Source: Aulostomus chinensis (taxonomy: Eukaryota > Chordata > Actinopteri > Syngnathiformes > Aulostomidae). Taken from it: 64,000 nucleotides of DNA. Below are positions 27,216-41,072 of the stretch, in pieces. The stretch covers positions 16,487,101 to 16,551,100 of the forward strand of contig JBBMOA010000004.1 of the NCBI GenBank assembly GCA_037954235.1, in the 5' to 3' direction. Every line of letters begins with the position of its first letter. The stretch's first letter is position 1. Below the pieces are notes generated by a model. That model had not been told where the DNA came from. It did not search any database and saw nothing but the letters and a program-made list of their open reading frames with translations. Position numbers and translations under genes: made by a program.

Positions 27216-30200
27216 ATACAACTTTCCGGTAAAGTTTGCATGACTATATATTCTCTAAAATGTCTGTTTACACTGGAAAAATTAAGAAATCTAACTCAAA
27301 AATTCTTTGTGGATGGGTAACTTTAGGACTGAATCACATACCCCACCCCCCCACCCCCGAAATTGTGGGTTTCCTTGATCCGCGCAACAACCCTCCACCT
27401 AGTACAGTGTAAATCCACCAGGTATTTATTGAGTAATCCAGCAAACAGTTAAAAAATAAAAAATAAAAAAATCAGACAAACATGGTTGAAAAAACCCTGT
27501 TATCACCTTGTCGGAGTTAACTAACACTGCAGAAACTGATTAGGAACATTCAAAAGCCTTTTTTCCCCTGAATAAGAGTGTAAAAGATTACAGGCGCTTT
27601 TGCCCCTTGATCATTCTAATTAACACACACAGCAGTGTCATAACCCCAAGCTATCACTTCCACAGTCCACTAATATTGTGCAGATATCAGCTATCTCCAT
27701 AGGTAGGATTAAATTAGTATGCCTTGTCACAAACTCAATATTTTCTAACCAATTAAAGGTAGTGGAAAGTTAAGTATTAGATAAATGATTAAATATTTGA
27801 CAACAGCTCTGACCCACAAAAAGCAAGATAGAATTAAGCTAACTGAAGTTCTCTGGGGCAAAAGGGAAACAGAGCATGAGATATTCTTCATAAGACTTTT
27901 AAGAGCAACTGAACGAGCAGGAAAAAACAGAGAAAAGGTGAGAGTCAGTAAGACTTCCACTGGGCAGAGGGAGACAAGAAAAAGCAAGGAGTATTTAGGT
28001 CTCTTTAGTGCTGAGTTGCAGGCACTACTTGATTGGGTGCTTTGGGAGGAAATGGAAAAGCTGTCCAGCCAGGTGCTTATCTCTTACCAGAGCTTACAGA
28101 GTCAACCGACCGCCAAACTGCTTTACCCTGACAGCCAGACACTCGCAGGGTAAGTTCCAATCAGCCTGTGAAGAGCAATCTCAAGGAAAGATATTTCCAC
28201 CAAGTTAGTGTAACTTTTCAGCGGGATATATGTGCTTTCTTAACTTCTATGAGAGTTCTCTGTAAGTTCCAAACAGGGACATTTATGTTTCAAGCACCAG
28301 GTCTTCCTGTTTCATCATTTTCTAAAGGAACAATTGGCGCAGGGTTGCAGGGAGATGACATGCTGGTTGTAAAAATCCACAGAGAGGTACATCGCAAATG
28401 TGCGGTTCTAGGAAGAGCCTATGGAGGTCGTTGAGTTCGAGCAAGCAGGAAGAGGTCCAGACTTTCACGCTAAGCACTGAACCTTAAAGACTTACACACT
28501 TAACCATCAGTCCGCAGTGTAAGAGTTCTGAAAGCTGCAGGAAAGAAATAGGACAGGGGTGTTTTCTACAGCAGGTAAAATAGAAGGAATATTTTTTTGA
28601 TGTGCTACTACTTCATAAAATACTATATAAGTATGCCTTTGTCTAGCACTTTAATAAGTTTCTGAAGATCCCCTGTGTTGGTTTTTTTTTGTCTTTATAC
28701 TGCAATGAATTGTGGGAAATTACCTCAAGCAATTCTTCAGCAGCAAAAGTACAGCAGCAACGCCTAAAGCATGTTCCTATTTCACAGTTAGCTGCTGTGG
28801 ACTTAACTAGAACATGCATGGACAATGACAGTGGACTCTAGGACTGGGCCTGCAATTTCTCAATGGATTCCTTGCTGAAGTTGATACAGAAAAATAATGT
28901 TGTTACAGATTTGAATTGATGATGCAAGTGCTGTGCTGGCTGCATGAAAAAGAGGAGAAAAGAAGATTAATGTTACTCTAGAAAACAGAAAGGGGAGTTG
29001 AGATGAAAATTGCTGGGGATGAATTTCGTTCCCAGTCGGACCCTGTTCAAGTGTGATCACTAATCCAGGTTCAGTTGAATGAGAGAGGAGCATTTTTGAA
29101 GATGATTAAATATAGTATTTTTATTACTTACTTTGAAATGAACAGTAAAGAGGTCAATGCTAAAGTCTTCATATCAAAATGTGAAGTGCTGGATAACAAC
29201 GAGGTTTTAAGGCTTCATCTCTGGTGGCAGAGTTGACATCAGAGTGGTTTTAAAGCAACGTTGCCTCCCTGAGCTATAAAATATATATTTTTTTCCAATT
29301 CATAGTTGTAAATGAATCTACCATTCTGATAAATTTACAACTAATGCCTGGAACTCACTGGAGACGTGCACAATGTCTTTCATCAGTGGGCAGAGAAGGG
29401 TTTTTAACCAGTTACTCTGGCTCTTGTCGCTACGCTAATGTTACATATTGTGAACGGACACAGTGTGTGTCAGACCAGGCAATCCACACTATCAATACTC
29501 TAAAAAACAGACTTTGCATAAATTCCAAATCTGTAGTCAAGAGAGGGAATGTCTGGACAGGGAAGCTTCAAGTTTCCATTTGAGTAGCTTTGGCCAATCT
29601 TGTTTGTGTGCAAAAGAGCTAGAACACATTTTAACAACACACAATTTAACAAAGCTGAGGTTTTGTGAGTGTAAACTGGCTACTTTTGGTATTCATCGTC
29701 TTTCAACTCCATCTAACCGTCTCAAGTTGCTGTATGGATTGTCAACAATGAGCGGTAAACGTAACTAGGAAGTCTTATACCAAATATCCGCTGGCATCAT
29801 AGGAACGCTGAAATACTGGCTCTCGATGGACTTTGAGATTGCACTCCCAACTACCTTCCACTTTTGAATGGAGGTCGAATACTACCAGGAAAGCGATCTG
29901 AGTACTTTTCCAAAATACTTTCTACAACAGCTTCTGATATGATCCTTTATAATACCAATAAATAAAGTATGATGATTCCTTGGAGAACACGAAAATTATT
30001 TAATTACAAACAATTCCAATCAACAAATGACTGTTAAATGAGTTCCTTTATCATGTCTGTATGAGACACAGTATGGGTGGGTGGGGGTTACTGATAGAGA
30101 ATAAGAAAGAAAAGTTAGGGTCCTAGGAAGCTAGAGGAGGCGAAAGGCATACAGAGGGAAAGATAGAAAGGTGTGGTGTGCAGGGCTAAGGGCCTCCGTG

Positions 30201-30566
30201 TCCTGCAGGGGATTACAGATGGCCCTCAGAATTAAATCAAAACTGTGCTGACTGCCAAGGAATGAGCTCTGCGACACATTGGGTGCCACATGAGAGGGGG
30301 GTAAGCCTGGCGCAAGGGGGAGGAAGGGGGACGAGACTGAAAGTGAGGGCTGCAGCAATACAGTGAAAATCGCCATCAAATGAGTTTTTGAAATATCTAA
30401 AAATAAATTGCCTTTGAAAAAACTCAGACAGCTGATATGCCAACTGGATGGGGACCAAGTGAAAAGTTGCCCTCTCCCTCCATTTCTCCTCATCGCCGCC
30501 TCTTCTATACCTTGGCATCATTTATTTTCTCATGTCTCATTCCCATCCTCGCTCACTCTCACAGTA

Positions 30567-30588
30567 ACACACACACACACACACACAG
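30567..30588. repeat. (CA)n microsatellite
   Basis: Eleven CA units. Confidence 0.9.
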
Positions 30589-32134
30589 GTGCAGGTACTG
30601 TACTGACACATGGGTTTAAACAAAGGTCAAGGCTCTCATTTGGTTACCAATTAACGACAGTTGGATTAGAAAATGAATAAAGCAACTTCTCCTGGCTTAT
30701 GATATTCTTCAGCAAATTACTGTACACAGGGATTCATTCCAGGGGTCCAGCAGATGGTAAGGTCTGTTTTTAAAGGAAAAGCTTTAATAAAGTATAATTG
30801 TCTCTGTCTGCTCATCTCCTCCTCTGCAAAGAATATTTTCGCCAGTGCACAACCTGTGACGATATTAAAGTACCAGATATAAGATCATTAAACAGTCTTA
30901 TAATGTCACAGATTTATTTAACCAGCAAACCCTCATAGTTTTGTAAATGTTTAGTCCTCTTGCAACTTGCCTGATTATGGCAGCCACACTTAAATATGGC
31001 CATCTTTGAAGAAACCCTGATGTCACTATCTCATTCCCAGCCCTGTGCAGATTAACTTCTAAGCAGTGGTTAAATGAAAATGTGGCATCTATGAGACGCA
31101 GATGAACATGCAAATGAGTCAGGGGACATTATAAGACTGACTTTTTACAGGCAGCAGCTTAGAACTTTTCTAAAAGTAGGAATGTCTGTTGAGTTAACGT
31201 GTTAAAAGTGGGTGGTATAGCGCGTAGCCTCGCGTAGCCACTGAGCCGTCACATGACGAACACCTGGCCTCAGCCTTTAAACATTCAGCTGCAGTAGAAA
31301 AGAGTGTCTTGTCAAATTTTCAGTCTTTTGATTGCTATTAACTGGAGTGTTAGTTTAGATAATTATTTTATTTTATACTGCAATTTGGGTATATGTTGCA
31401 AATCAATCACTTTTATTGCAATATACACAAGCTAATTGTCTACTTTCACATTTCTATGTACTAAAGACTCGTGACCCCTTCCCACTACCCCAAGAGGTGG
31501 TTGAATCATACACGCTAACATCCACTAATAGGCCTCTCTAAACACATTACAATAGAAATTTATTGTCAGAATTATGGCCAAAACAAGCTATTTTTTTTTA
31601 ATCATTTTTAATTTGTATTTGATTTCTGGAGCACAACCCTCATTTTGGGAACCCCTGGGGTAGGCTATCAAGCTGTAATTAACTGCAAAATAATGAACAA
31701 CTTTATTTAGACAAGACTTTTTCAGTGATTCTTTTTTTTGTTTTTTCCAGAGAGCATCAGATGGTCCCGAGTGTGGTGCTGAATTTAATTGATTTTTTTA
31801 ACTAAAAGAGACAATTCCTTCCACGTAACTTAGATTTACAACATTGGAGAGATATGTGATTTCTATGTCCATTTTATGCAAGCTGATAATGTTACAGTCT
31901 ACTGTTTAAGTCCATGTCCACGGGAACATCTTCCAGTCCAATATCACATATTACGGCAACTATTCTGTCATCCATCTCCATGATGGAGACTTCCCCTTGA
32001 TCCCCTCTTGTTGCAGTTATCGATTACCTTGCTGAGGTGAAATGTTTTCTTTAGCCATTTTCTTCCATTATTGAGCCATTTATATTCTATTTCAGTGACA
32101 TTTGGAACCTCACATGTCACGGCATCAGCAGTAC

Positions 32135-32135
<1 letters not shown>

Positions 32136-32180
<45 letters not shown>
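32136..32180. repeat. Compound (C)17(AC)14 tract
   Basis: A C-run passes directly into (AC)n. The open frames crossing it on both strands are low-complexity artefacts. Confidence 0.9.
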
Positions 32181-32182
<2 letters not shown>

Positions 32183-35100
32183 CTGGGTCTACAAATTCTA
32201 CTACTGATGCACTAAAAGCAGGACTTCAAACTCAGGCTTTTTTCTCTTTGATAGCATTTTCATGAATGAACACGTCTGACATATGTGGGGAAGCGAGCCT
32301 TATATAATATTATTGGGGTGTTAATTAAGCTAATTTACAATTCTCCTAAAAAGGCACTCAACTATTCACAGGTGGCTTTCATCGTGTTTATACGGGTCAT
32401 AAACATCTGAAGTTAGGAGCAATAGCTAAATCTGGTGTGGCACACTCAAACAAGCAAAAAATAAGACGGAGGGAAACTGTTGTGGCATGATCTGGAATTG
32501 AGCAATCGAGGACGAATGGCAAACAAGACTTCCATCTTTCTGCAGGACAGTTTTACAGTTATGAGAGGGTATCGAGACACTAAAAATGTCTCATACTGGT
32601 TGCATTAACAAACCAAATTTCCCACTGCACGTCTTTACGGTTCCCTAAGGCCCTTTTCTTTAATGTAACGTAACATGAGAAGATCAGCATCCCTCCAAGC
32701 TTCAGAAATATTCAATGGCTGAGTAGGGAGGGGTGAGTGAGCATGATGAGGGCAGAAAAATACTCAGAATAGAATGTTTTTATCTGTCGGGGATGATGAT
32801 GATGATGATGACAGTTGAGAATCCGAGCAGTTTATGAGCCACTTTAAGCGGTTTCTTAATGTGCTCCACTTCAATGCAGCTTGCCAGTAAAATAGCCAAT
32901 TAAAGTTGATCATGAAGGCATGTCTGCCATCAAATGGGTTCTTTTTTCTTGTATTTGCTTGTGAGGGAGTTTCCACCCCCCATCATTAAGATGACAACAA
33001 TGCCTCGCCCTATGTATATGCAAATATACAATCATCTGAACGAAAATGCAGCACGCGTCTTTACATGTTTGGTGGGATTTAAGACAGAAGCCCTTGCTGT
33101 CCATCCTTTTGAGTGTCTACATATACTTTGGGCCGCTTTCTGGAGATTAATTCAAATTCGCAATAGTGAGATGTGAGAAAAACCTCTCACTTCAAAAAAG
33201 CTCATTTACAACGACGGTGATCAACTCTGAAAACTAATGTACACTATTGAAGGGCAGAACACAATTACTCCAAATCCCGTTGGCACCATTTGGCTCCGCT
33301 GATAACCATAAAGAGAAAGAAAATGAGAGGCTGAGAGACAGATGTGTTGAAGTGCACCAACAGGGCTAGCCTAATAACAAGATTAGCTGTTTTAATTCAG
33401 ATTATTTCAGACTTCTTGTTGTGGAGACGCCTGCTGTCACTCTGACTGGTACAAAAAGGCATAGCGAGAACATTAAAAAGATGAGAGAGACATGATGGTT
33501 GCCAGTGGAGGGGTATTAAGCCAAACAGCTGGGGGAAACGCTTGATGTTGGGACAGCCCCCTCCGAGGAAGACAAATGGGGAAAGGTCACTCATTTGGCA
33601 CCTGATCACACATTTTACAGAGGTTACATCAAAGGAGACAAACCTTGTCATCATCTTGCCACATTAGGATACAAATCTTAGCATTTCAGAGGATGCACAT
33701 GATCCTCAGGGGTGTCATGGCCACCAAGGGAAGAAAAATGGTGTATTCTAAGGATAGCTATTACATTTTTGTTGAATTTCATAACAGAGGATAAAGGAGC
33801 TTTCACATTATATTTCCTGAAGGTGCTGCGATCAGAATTTTTCAGGCCCATAACTGAAAGAAATATCCAGCCAGACTGACACAAATCACGATTCCGGGGT
33901 TTGTTTGAGAATTTCTTATGATCGTGTAGAATTAATTCATTTAATTTTCTAAACAACAGTTTTAAAATCAAGATGCGAGCAAGTATCAGTAGCTGACAAC
34001 TGTACCACCACCTCTATAATAGCCCTCGCTTGGTTAATATTGTAGATTGGTTAACCAAGCTAGTATTTCTGATAATGAAAGGAAATCTTACAAAAAATGA
34101 TAAAGTAGAAGGAAAAAAATGACAAATGAGCAAAGCACCAAGTTAGAACAAATCATACATTACTAAGGAGAGCAACGGGAACGCCACAGGGTCACTAAAG
34201 TGTATCCGCTGATGTGAGCAACCTTCAAATGTGTGATGAAGTTTATGGCGTTAAATGTCTTTCCTCTCGTTCTTCGATGAGCGAGTTCCCTTGAACACGC
34301 CTTGCAAAGTAGCAATTTTACCACTTCCACACAGCTTGTCTCACAACTTTTCCGAAGAACAACTTTTTTGAGAGTATTATTAGCAGCTATTAGACTACTG
34401 GACAATGACAGCAGAATGATGAAATCCCAAGCTGATGATCAATCTAACATGACCCTAGGGAATGTCATAACATTATCACAGTATCCAATCAAGACAGGGG
34501 GCCGCTGCCTATCACTAACAAAAGCTGACACATCTCAATTTCCTCCGTTCACCGTACATACAGACGCACGCAAACCCCGGCATAGGAGCAGCAACATTAA
34601 TACCACATTACAACTGCATTTTGAAGACATTATGAATAAGGACTAATTCCCAGCAGCTGCATTCATTAGGCAAACGTGATTAAAGTGGTGGACGCCTTGG
34701 GCGTCCGGGGGCCTAATGATCCTGCCTTTTGTTATTCATGTCAGATGAGGGCACGCCGCTAAGCAGCAGCCCTAGGTGTCTGCATGTGTCGAATGAGGCC
34801 TCATTAATAAGAGGCCATTCACAAAACTTGTGTCCCCCCACCCCACCCCTGAATGCTACACGCATCGCAGATGGGTCTGCAAACTCTCCTGCATGATGAT
34901 GTTGATGTCCACTTATATGTGACAACATGACGTATGCTACGTGGCATTCAGCGCTGTCGGTTAAATTGCCCTTTTCGGATGCTATAGTCAGCCCATCACT
35001 GCTCTCGCTCCCTCCAGAGACATTCAATATACATATTTACATAATGATCCAATGCAATGAAACAAATGAACACAGTCCTAGCAGAGTGTTGGGGGAGGGA

Positions 35101-35870
35101 ATGAGTTCAACAAAAATAAATGTTGCAAGATTTGTTGTTGCAAGAAGAACTGGACCTTTGCAATAAATATGTTTTACGTGACAGTGAACACCAAGTGTGT
35201 TTTGAAAGACAAAAACTTTCTGCACCAACTAAAACCAAATTCTTAATATTGTTTTTTTTTTTAATTACCCATTTAGATTCCAAATATGTGGTCAGATTAT
35301 CCAAATGATAATAACACCTATAAAAGGACAAAGGATAGCAATCTAGAATTACCATGATCCTAAAAAACAGATACGATTTAAGAATTTGGAAAAATATAAC
35401 CCAAGTCCAACTATAGTGTGGGTCTCAAGAAGGGCTTTTCTTTTTGGAAATGTCTGAGTCAAAGTTTTGTTTTTTAGGGGGACCTTTGTGAACTTGCTAT
35501 CCCTCCATTAACAAACAAAAACTTTCAGTAGCTATATAAGTCTGTTTTCTCCATGTTTTTCAGAATACAGTTCTTAAAATCAGATTGGTATATTGACAAA
35601 CTTCTCGATAAAAACTTGAAATATTATACAGGAATAAAACAAGCTTGGCATCTTTGAGTACCATTAAGATTTTTGGCTGAGAGAAAGAATTTTTGGTCGA
35701 TATGAAAGGGCTATGACCCTTTCAGTTAATATTTATACAAACTATTGAATGCATTGAAGTAAAATAAAAAGAGGTGTGTTATATTTCCAGTCCAGTACTA
35801 ACATAATCTGAGCTGGGAGTCCCTCGGTCACAAAACTTGGAAACTATTAAGAAACCATGAATACAAATTT

Positions 35871-36231
35871 TACATCCCATCCATCCATTTTCTTCCACTT
35901 GTTCCTGTTAAGGGTCGTGGGGGGGCTGGAGCCTATCCCAGCGGCTACGGGCGAGAGGCGGGGTTCACCCTGGACAGGTCACCAGTCCATCACAGGGCCA
36001 ACATAGAGACAGACAACCATTCACACTCACAGTCACACCTACGGTCAATTTAGAGTATCAATCAGCCTCGTCCCCAATTGAATGTCTTTGAGGCTGCTGG
36101 AGAGAACCCACACAGGAACAGGGAGAACATGCAAACTCCACACAGAAAGATCCCGTCTCCGAGCTGGGACTCGAACCCGGAACCTTCTTGCTGTGAGGCG
36201 ACAGTGCTGACCACTGCACCACCGTGCCGCC
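35871..36231 (-). mobile_element. tRNA-derived SINE-like element, copy 3, with candidate target-site duplication
   Basis: Read on the minus strand it begins GGCGGCACGGTGGTGCAGTG G (an A-box-like region), then TCGCCTCACAGCAAG, then GGTTCCGGGTTCGAGTCCC (a B-box-like region), then a body ending in AGGCTCCAGCCCC and a CATCC-rich tail. ACAAATTT occurs at 35863-35870 and again at 36232-36239, a likely 8-bp target-site duplication. CCGTGCCGCC is repeated just beyond, at 36240-36249. The overlapping open frames are the repeat, not genes. This family is abundant in teleosts; I do not give it a database name. Confidence 0.8.
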
Positions 36232-37869
36232 ACAAATTTGCCGTGCCGCCAACTATTTTTTTTGTTTTTTTGAATAAGCAGAGGGCAATAAGATCCAAAA
36301 TACTTCTTCTAATGGAACGGTGGTTCCCATATTGTCAAGCCCTGCAACACCCCTGTTGACTCAATCTATAGCACACAGAGTGCTACTACATGCATTTCAT
36401 GCTCATTAGAACTTCCTGAACTGAATGTGCCCCCCCCCCCACCCCCCATGCTCTTCCTGCCCATCAGATAGATTCTGGATCACCCTGGCTGCTGACCATG
36501 CACTAAATTATTCAGCTGAAAATAATTCCACATTAAAATGCAATGACTTGCAGGAGTAAGAAAGACACTGTAGAGCAAACTGAAGTGCTAAACATGGAGG
36601 AAAGGGATCAGTTTCATTTTCCTATTGTCGAGTGCCATTTGAATAAAGAATATCATGAATTTGATGAGTGAGGTCTGGTATAAGGCAACACAAATTGAAA
36701 TTGTCCTCCATTAATGCTGAGAATTGTATACATGACGTCAATTTAAAGTCCAACACAAACAAATATAAGACTTGCTGATCATGCAGAGAATTTAGGCTAC
36801 ACAAGTTAGCAAGTTAACTACTCTCAACGTGCTCGACTCTTACGTACGAGTCAGACTGGAGGGTAAAATCTCAATACTGCAGTAAAAAAAACATCTTTCA
36901 TCGACAAACCTGGAGGTTTATGTACTTTGATGGGAGGTGACTATTAGGATATGCAACATCTATTAAAATTTGCTGTGGATTATACATATATATATATATT
37001 CAAAAACTGATCATCTGCTGAGGGAGATTTGCTAATTATGCCCTAGAAAGACAACTGATATGATAATTAAATCACAGAAAATTGAACTGAATTGAATACT
37101 ATGGCTCCAAGCTTCTGGTGACATAGCGGAAAACTTTTTTCCACACATTAATTTCCTTAACCAAAATGCAGGCATGGTAAATCAACAAAACTATCTATCA
37201 ATAGAGTGAGATAGTAGTACTTGTGACAAAATGCTGTTATTTAATTTATCAGTACCGACACAAGTCTGCATGAAAAGTTGTTGGAACTACACACTAATAA
37301 TGCATGCATCAGCAAGTATCATTCATGAAGGCAAAGTTGCTACAAAGACACACTGTCCAACACTTCTCTAGTTGCTGACTCTGAATTTGCTGACACTGAA
37401 CCTTCAGACCTCCCATGGACCTGCAGGGATGAGCAGAGGGGTGCTCAGCATCTTATTAATCCAGGTTTAATGGCCTTGACCCTTGCCTACAACCCCCGAG
37501 AAGATTCCTGGGAGGGGGACGGACAAGGTCAAAGTTTGTATAATATTACAGAGCAAGAGAAAGTCAGAGGTGTGGGATGTTTGGCGAGGCTCCATCGTTT
37601 TTATCAGCTATAAAATAGATGAGAGTCTGTTAAGCAAGACCTTTCCAAGTTTTCCAATTGCATTCAAAGCAAGTCCATTTTCTAAACTACCACATTATGT
37701 GATCTTACATTGCAGCTTAAAGTAATTACAAAAAGTTGAAAAGTTGAGCAAAAGAAAGGGGGCCACAGTACCATGGCCAGAGTGGAGACGTGCCTTTCAG
37801 ACCATATGACTTGAAAGTAAACCTACAATTATATACATTACTTGAAAATATTCATCACTTAGCTTATAT

Positions 37870-37970
37870 TATTGACACTGACTTTGACATTCAAGAAAGG
37901 TAGGGACATACACATTTTAATTACTGTAATATTGACAGTTAAATTTGACATTCAAGAAATGTAGAAATAT
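37870..37970 (+). repeat. Decayed local tandem duplication, period about 61 bp
   Basis: TTTGACATTCAAGAAAGGTA (about 37883) recurs as TTTGACATTCAAGAAATGTA (about 37944), each preceded by an ATATTGACA-like stretch. Confidence 0.6.
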
Positions 37971-38402
37971 TGGATTACTGCAAAATGTGGAGCATTTTTT
38001 TGTTTGTGTGTTTTTTTTTCCCTGCTTGACATGATTAAATACCAATTTATTGATTCCTGATGCAGAATTTTGTCCATAGGTCAGTTTTTAATAACTCTGC
38101 CTAAACCAGTTTAGTGAAAGGCAACGTAAAAATCTTGCCCCTCCTGCTCATGCAATCCATGGGCTTCTCTCTGTTCCCCTTGATATCTCCCTCCACTCTT
38201 TCCTAGACAATTTTCTACACGGCTTGCACTCTTCTCATCGTTTTCCTCTCCTCAGAGATGTTTTGGGCGGCTGGAACACAAGGTACAAGAAAAAGCAACA
38301 AGGCTGGTTGGGTGGCTCCATGGGGGTTTTGAAGAGGCAGAACACGTAGCCACAGCTGCTCAATTAGAGGAAGGACAGCACAAGCACACACTCACATCAT
38401 AG

Positions 38403-38448
<46 letters not shown>

Positions 38449-38477
38449 CACACACACATACATACATATACACACAT
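38403..38477. repeat. Compound (TA)n/(CA)n microsatellite
   Basis: Two (TA)n blocks split by CA, passing into (CA)n and ACATACATAC. Confidence 0.9.
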
Positions 38478-39606
38478 GAAAAGTGTCTGGCCTTTAAAAA
38501 CAGAATTACTTTTCATCCCTTGTCAGCTCTTTTTCTCCAGCTTCAAATGGATCGGGACTGAGATAATGCCATTGGTTCTGGCGGGAAGCAGCCTTGACAG
38601 TGAGGACAAACAGCTCGGTACATTCACAAAATTGTGGAAGCGGAAGTTGTTCCATATATTAGGAGCGCAATAACGTGATGGGTAGCGTTGTGACATGATT
38701 AATATGCAATGAACAGATGTCAAAAGTTGAATCAATAGAAACCAGACTGGTGAGGATTGAGAACGTTCCATCTCTCAAGAGCTGGTTCATTTTTAGATAT
38801 AACCAGATAACCTCTTTTTTTTGGACCTACCATTTTCATGGAGGACTAATGATTTCAGCATTTCTTACTGTTGAATTAGCATGGGGGGGGGGTGGTAAAA
38901 CCACCAAGACGAGTGAGTCAGAACTTAATGAAGCTCATTAAGTTGAAGAGAAGAATCCTTATTGAATGTGACAGAGGGATTCACTGGCATCTACATATGC
39001 CCTTTTCTGAGTATTTGAACATTGGCTACTTGAGTTAAAACAGGAGACGGCAGACAGACGTATTACCATGTTTCATAATACAGCATTGTTTGAAGTACCA
39101 TCATGGTGTTTGTGAAGTTTGTAACAAACAGAATTTCACGCTACATATTAGAAAATGAACAAAATCTCAAATAGGTTTACTTGACTCCTATCACATTTTA
39201 ACAATGTGGTCAGGTAGCTAATCTGGTTTATGGGCAGAGTGCTGCTGAAGTTGAAGAGACTCGAGTATCATGCATTAAACATATTTACATGCTAGCGTGG
39301 CATTACGTTGCCATAGTTTTGTTCAGTGGAAATTAGTGCGCAGTCCTAGCGGTGGGATACATGTGATATTAAAATGCCATTGACTTGTTTAGGTCTTGAT
39401 GTCTCCGTTTTTGGTATTTTGCTGATCGCATTCTGAATTTTTTGCAACTATAGGTGGATGAGAGCATGAGGCTCTGAAGGTGCAAGGGGAGTACTTGGCA
39501 GGGACAGACAGGTCGCCATGGTTGCAACTTGTCAATCAGAAGACAGCATATCTAAAAAGTCAAGTAAGACGTTGGGGCATTTTCTCAGACTTCATTTTGT
39601 CTCTGG

Positions 39607-39620
39607 CTGCCCCCTGCTGG
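39607..39620 (-). promoter_or_regulatory. CTCF-type motif, intergenic
   Basis: On the minus strand CCAGCAGGGGGCAG, a perfect CTCF core, about 7.5 kb upstream of the nrf1 promoter. It may come from a dispersed sequence, since a similar GTGCCCCCTGCTGACC lies at about 42388-42403. Confidence 0.45.
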
Positions 39621-41009
39621 CCATTAGAAAGAATGCAGGCTCAAACACTTAAAACGGTGACTTCACTTTCCAGAAACTTTCCGGTCCAACATTTCTGTTT
39701 GTCTCATGATGTTCGATCTTGCAGTGGAAAAACTGAGCAAGCAGGCTGTGCAGTGATCCCAGTGTTTGCCAGGTGTTGGAACAAGTGTCCATGGCACAAC
39801 ACAGGTAGACAGGGGCCCAATTATCTTGGTCACAACAATCAGCATGTGTGAAGAGACAGCAAGTTACACCTGCAACACCTCTGTTCATAACACATGTTTG
39901 CAAATTCATGACGACGCTTTCCCTCTTCCCTGGATTTCATCCGTCTTTCTTCAAGAAGTAGTTTCCTTCACTTCCTCTCTACTTTTCCTGTTTCTTGTCC
40001 TGAATACACAATACCTTTTTCTCACACTACATATTGCAATAATGAATGTAGACACAGGTTCTCTACCAACACTGTGTTTCAATTAAGCATGTATCTTGAA
40101 CAGCACAATAGCGGGAGTGAGACAGCTCCCTATTATTTGTTTCACTTTATATTTTCTGCTGATTTTTGCTTTTGTTTTTCTTGCCCTTCATTATCATCCT
40201 TTCTGCGGTCCTGTTTCTATTGACAACAGGCTGAGCTTGGCAAATAAAGGCAAAGCCTTGACTTGATTATCTTTAATGAAAGCACAACTCCCTCTCTCCA
40301 TCTTCCAAACTAATATACAGTGGTGTTTCATAGTCCTGCTTTTACTCAATTCGATTTATTGTATTGATCTTCAAACAAACCCCTGATACTCAAAGGTCAA
40401 CAATAGAGGAAGAGCAGAGGATATAAGGAGCACAGATGTAGTGAAGCAGAAATGTGGAGAAACATGTCTTGCAGCGGTTAAACACAGAAAATTCAGAGCT
40501 AAAAAAAATATGAAAGAAATGGAATAAATACTAAGTGCCTAAGTGGTTTTGAGATACTGAATAGTAAGCTATAACAACAGCACCTCCAATCTAATATCTA
40601 GTTAAATTACAAAGAGCATCCATCACTGACAACATCCTTCACCCAATCCTCCAGGGAACAGGATTTACAAGGGGGAATGCTGCAGCAGCTTCCTCTGAGC
40701 CAGCCAATGACAGCAGAGCTGTGAAGTTGTGTATTCACCTGGAAACCCTTGGCTGCAACATCAAAGTGGGTGATTGATGTTGTATCAATGCAGTTTACAC
40801 CTACACGCCGGGAATTTCTCACGCTTTAGTTCGTCTAGCCAACCACTGCTCTCACGCACCGTCACTCGTCTGTTCACTTCAAAAAATGGTCTCTGTTGGC
40901 TGCAGGGTTGTTGATGCTGAAAGCATCCAGACTGCGTGCTGCTGATATTGATTATCAGCAGCTATTAAGTGGCCCATTCTCACGTTATCTCACCTTCTTC
41001 TTTCCTTCC

Positions 41010-41072
41010 TTCTCCTCCTCCTCTTCTTCCTCCTCCTCCTCCTGCTGCTGCTGCTGCTGCTCCTCCTCGCTG
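41010..41072. repeat. (TCC)n(TGC)n trinucleotide tract
   Basis: CTCCTC/CTTCTTCC repeats pass into about six TGC units (41042-41061) and back to TCC. Frames through it read poly-Ser/Cys or poly-Pro/Ala and are not genes. Confidence 0.9.

Larger units (their letters stand above)
27216..35862. other. Intergenic, nothing firmly recognised
   Basis: Holds the (CA)n at 30567, the (C)n(AC)n at 32136 and a (GAT)n at about 32793-32812. A 122-codon frame at 27785-28153 is Lys/Arg/Glu-rich but matches no family I know and has no splice context. About 34420-35080 is repeat-poor and could be conserved non-coding DNA; it includes GGACGCC-TTG-GGCGTCC (34690-34706). Confidence 0.5.

Noticed and set aside
27785..28153. 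122-codon Lys/Glu-rich frame
   Set aside because: Looks protein-like in composition but matches nothing I know and has no adjoining exons; cannot be supported.
36045..36298. Several overlapping frames around 36.0-36.3 kb
   Set aside because: All lie in the tRNA-headed repeat (copy 3).
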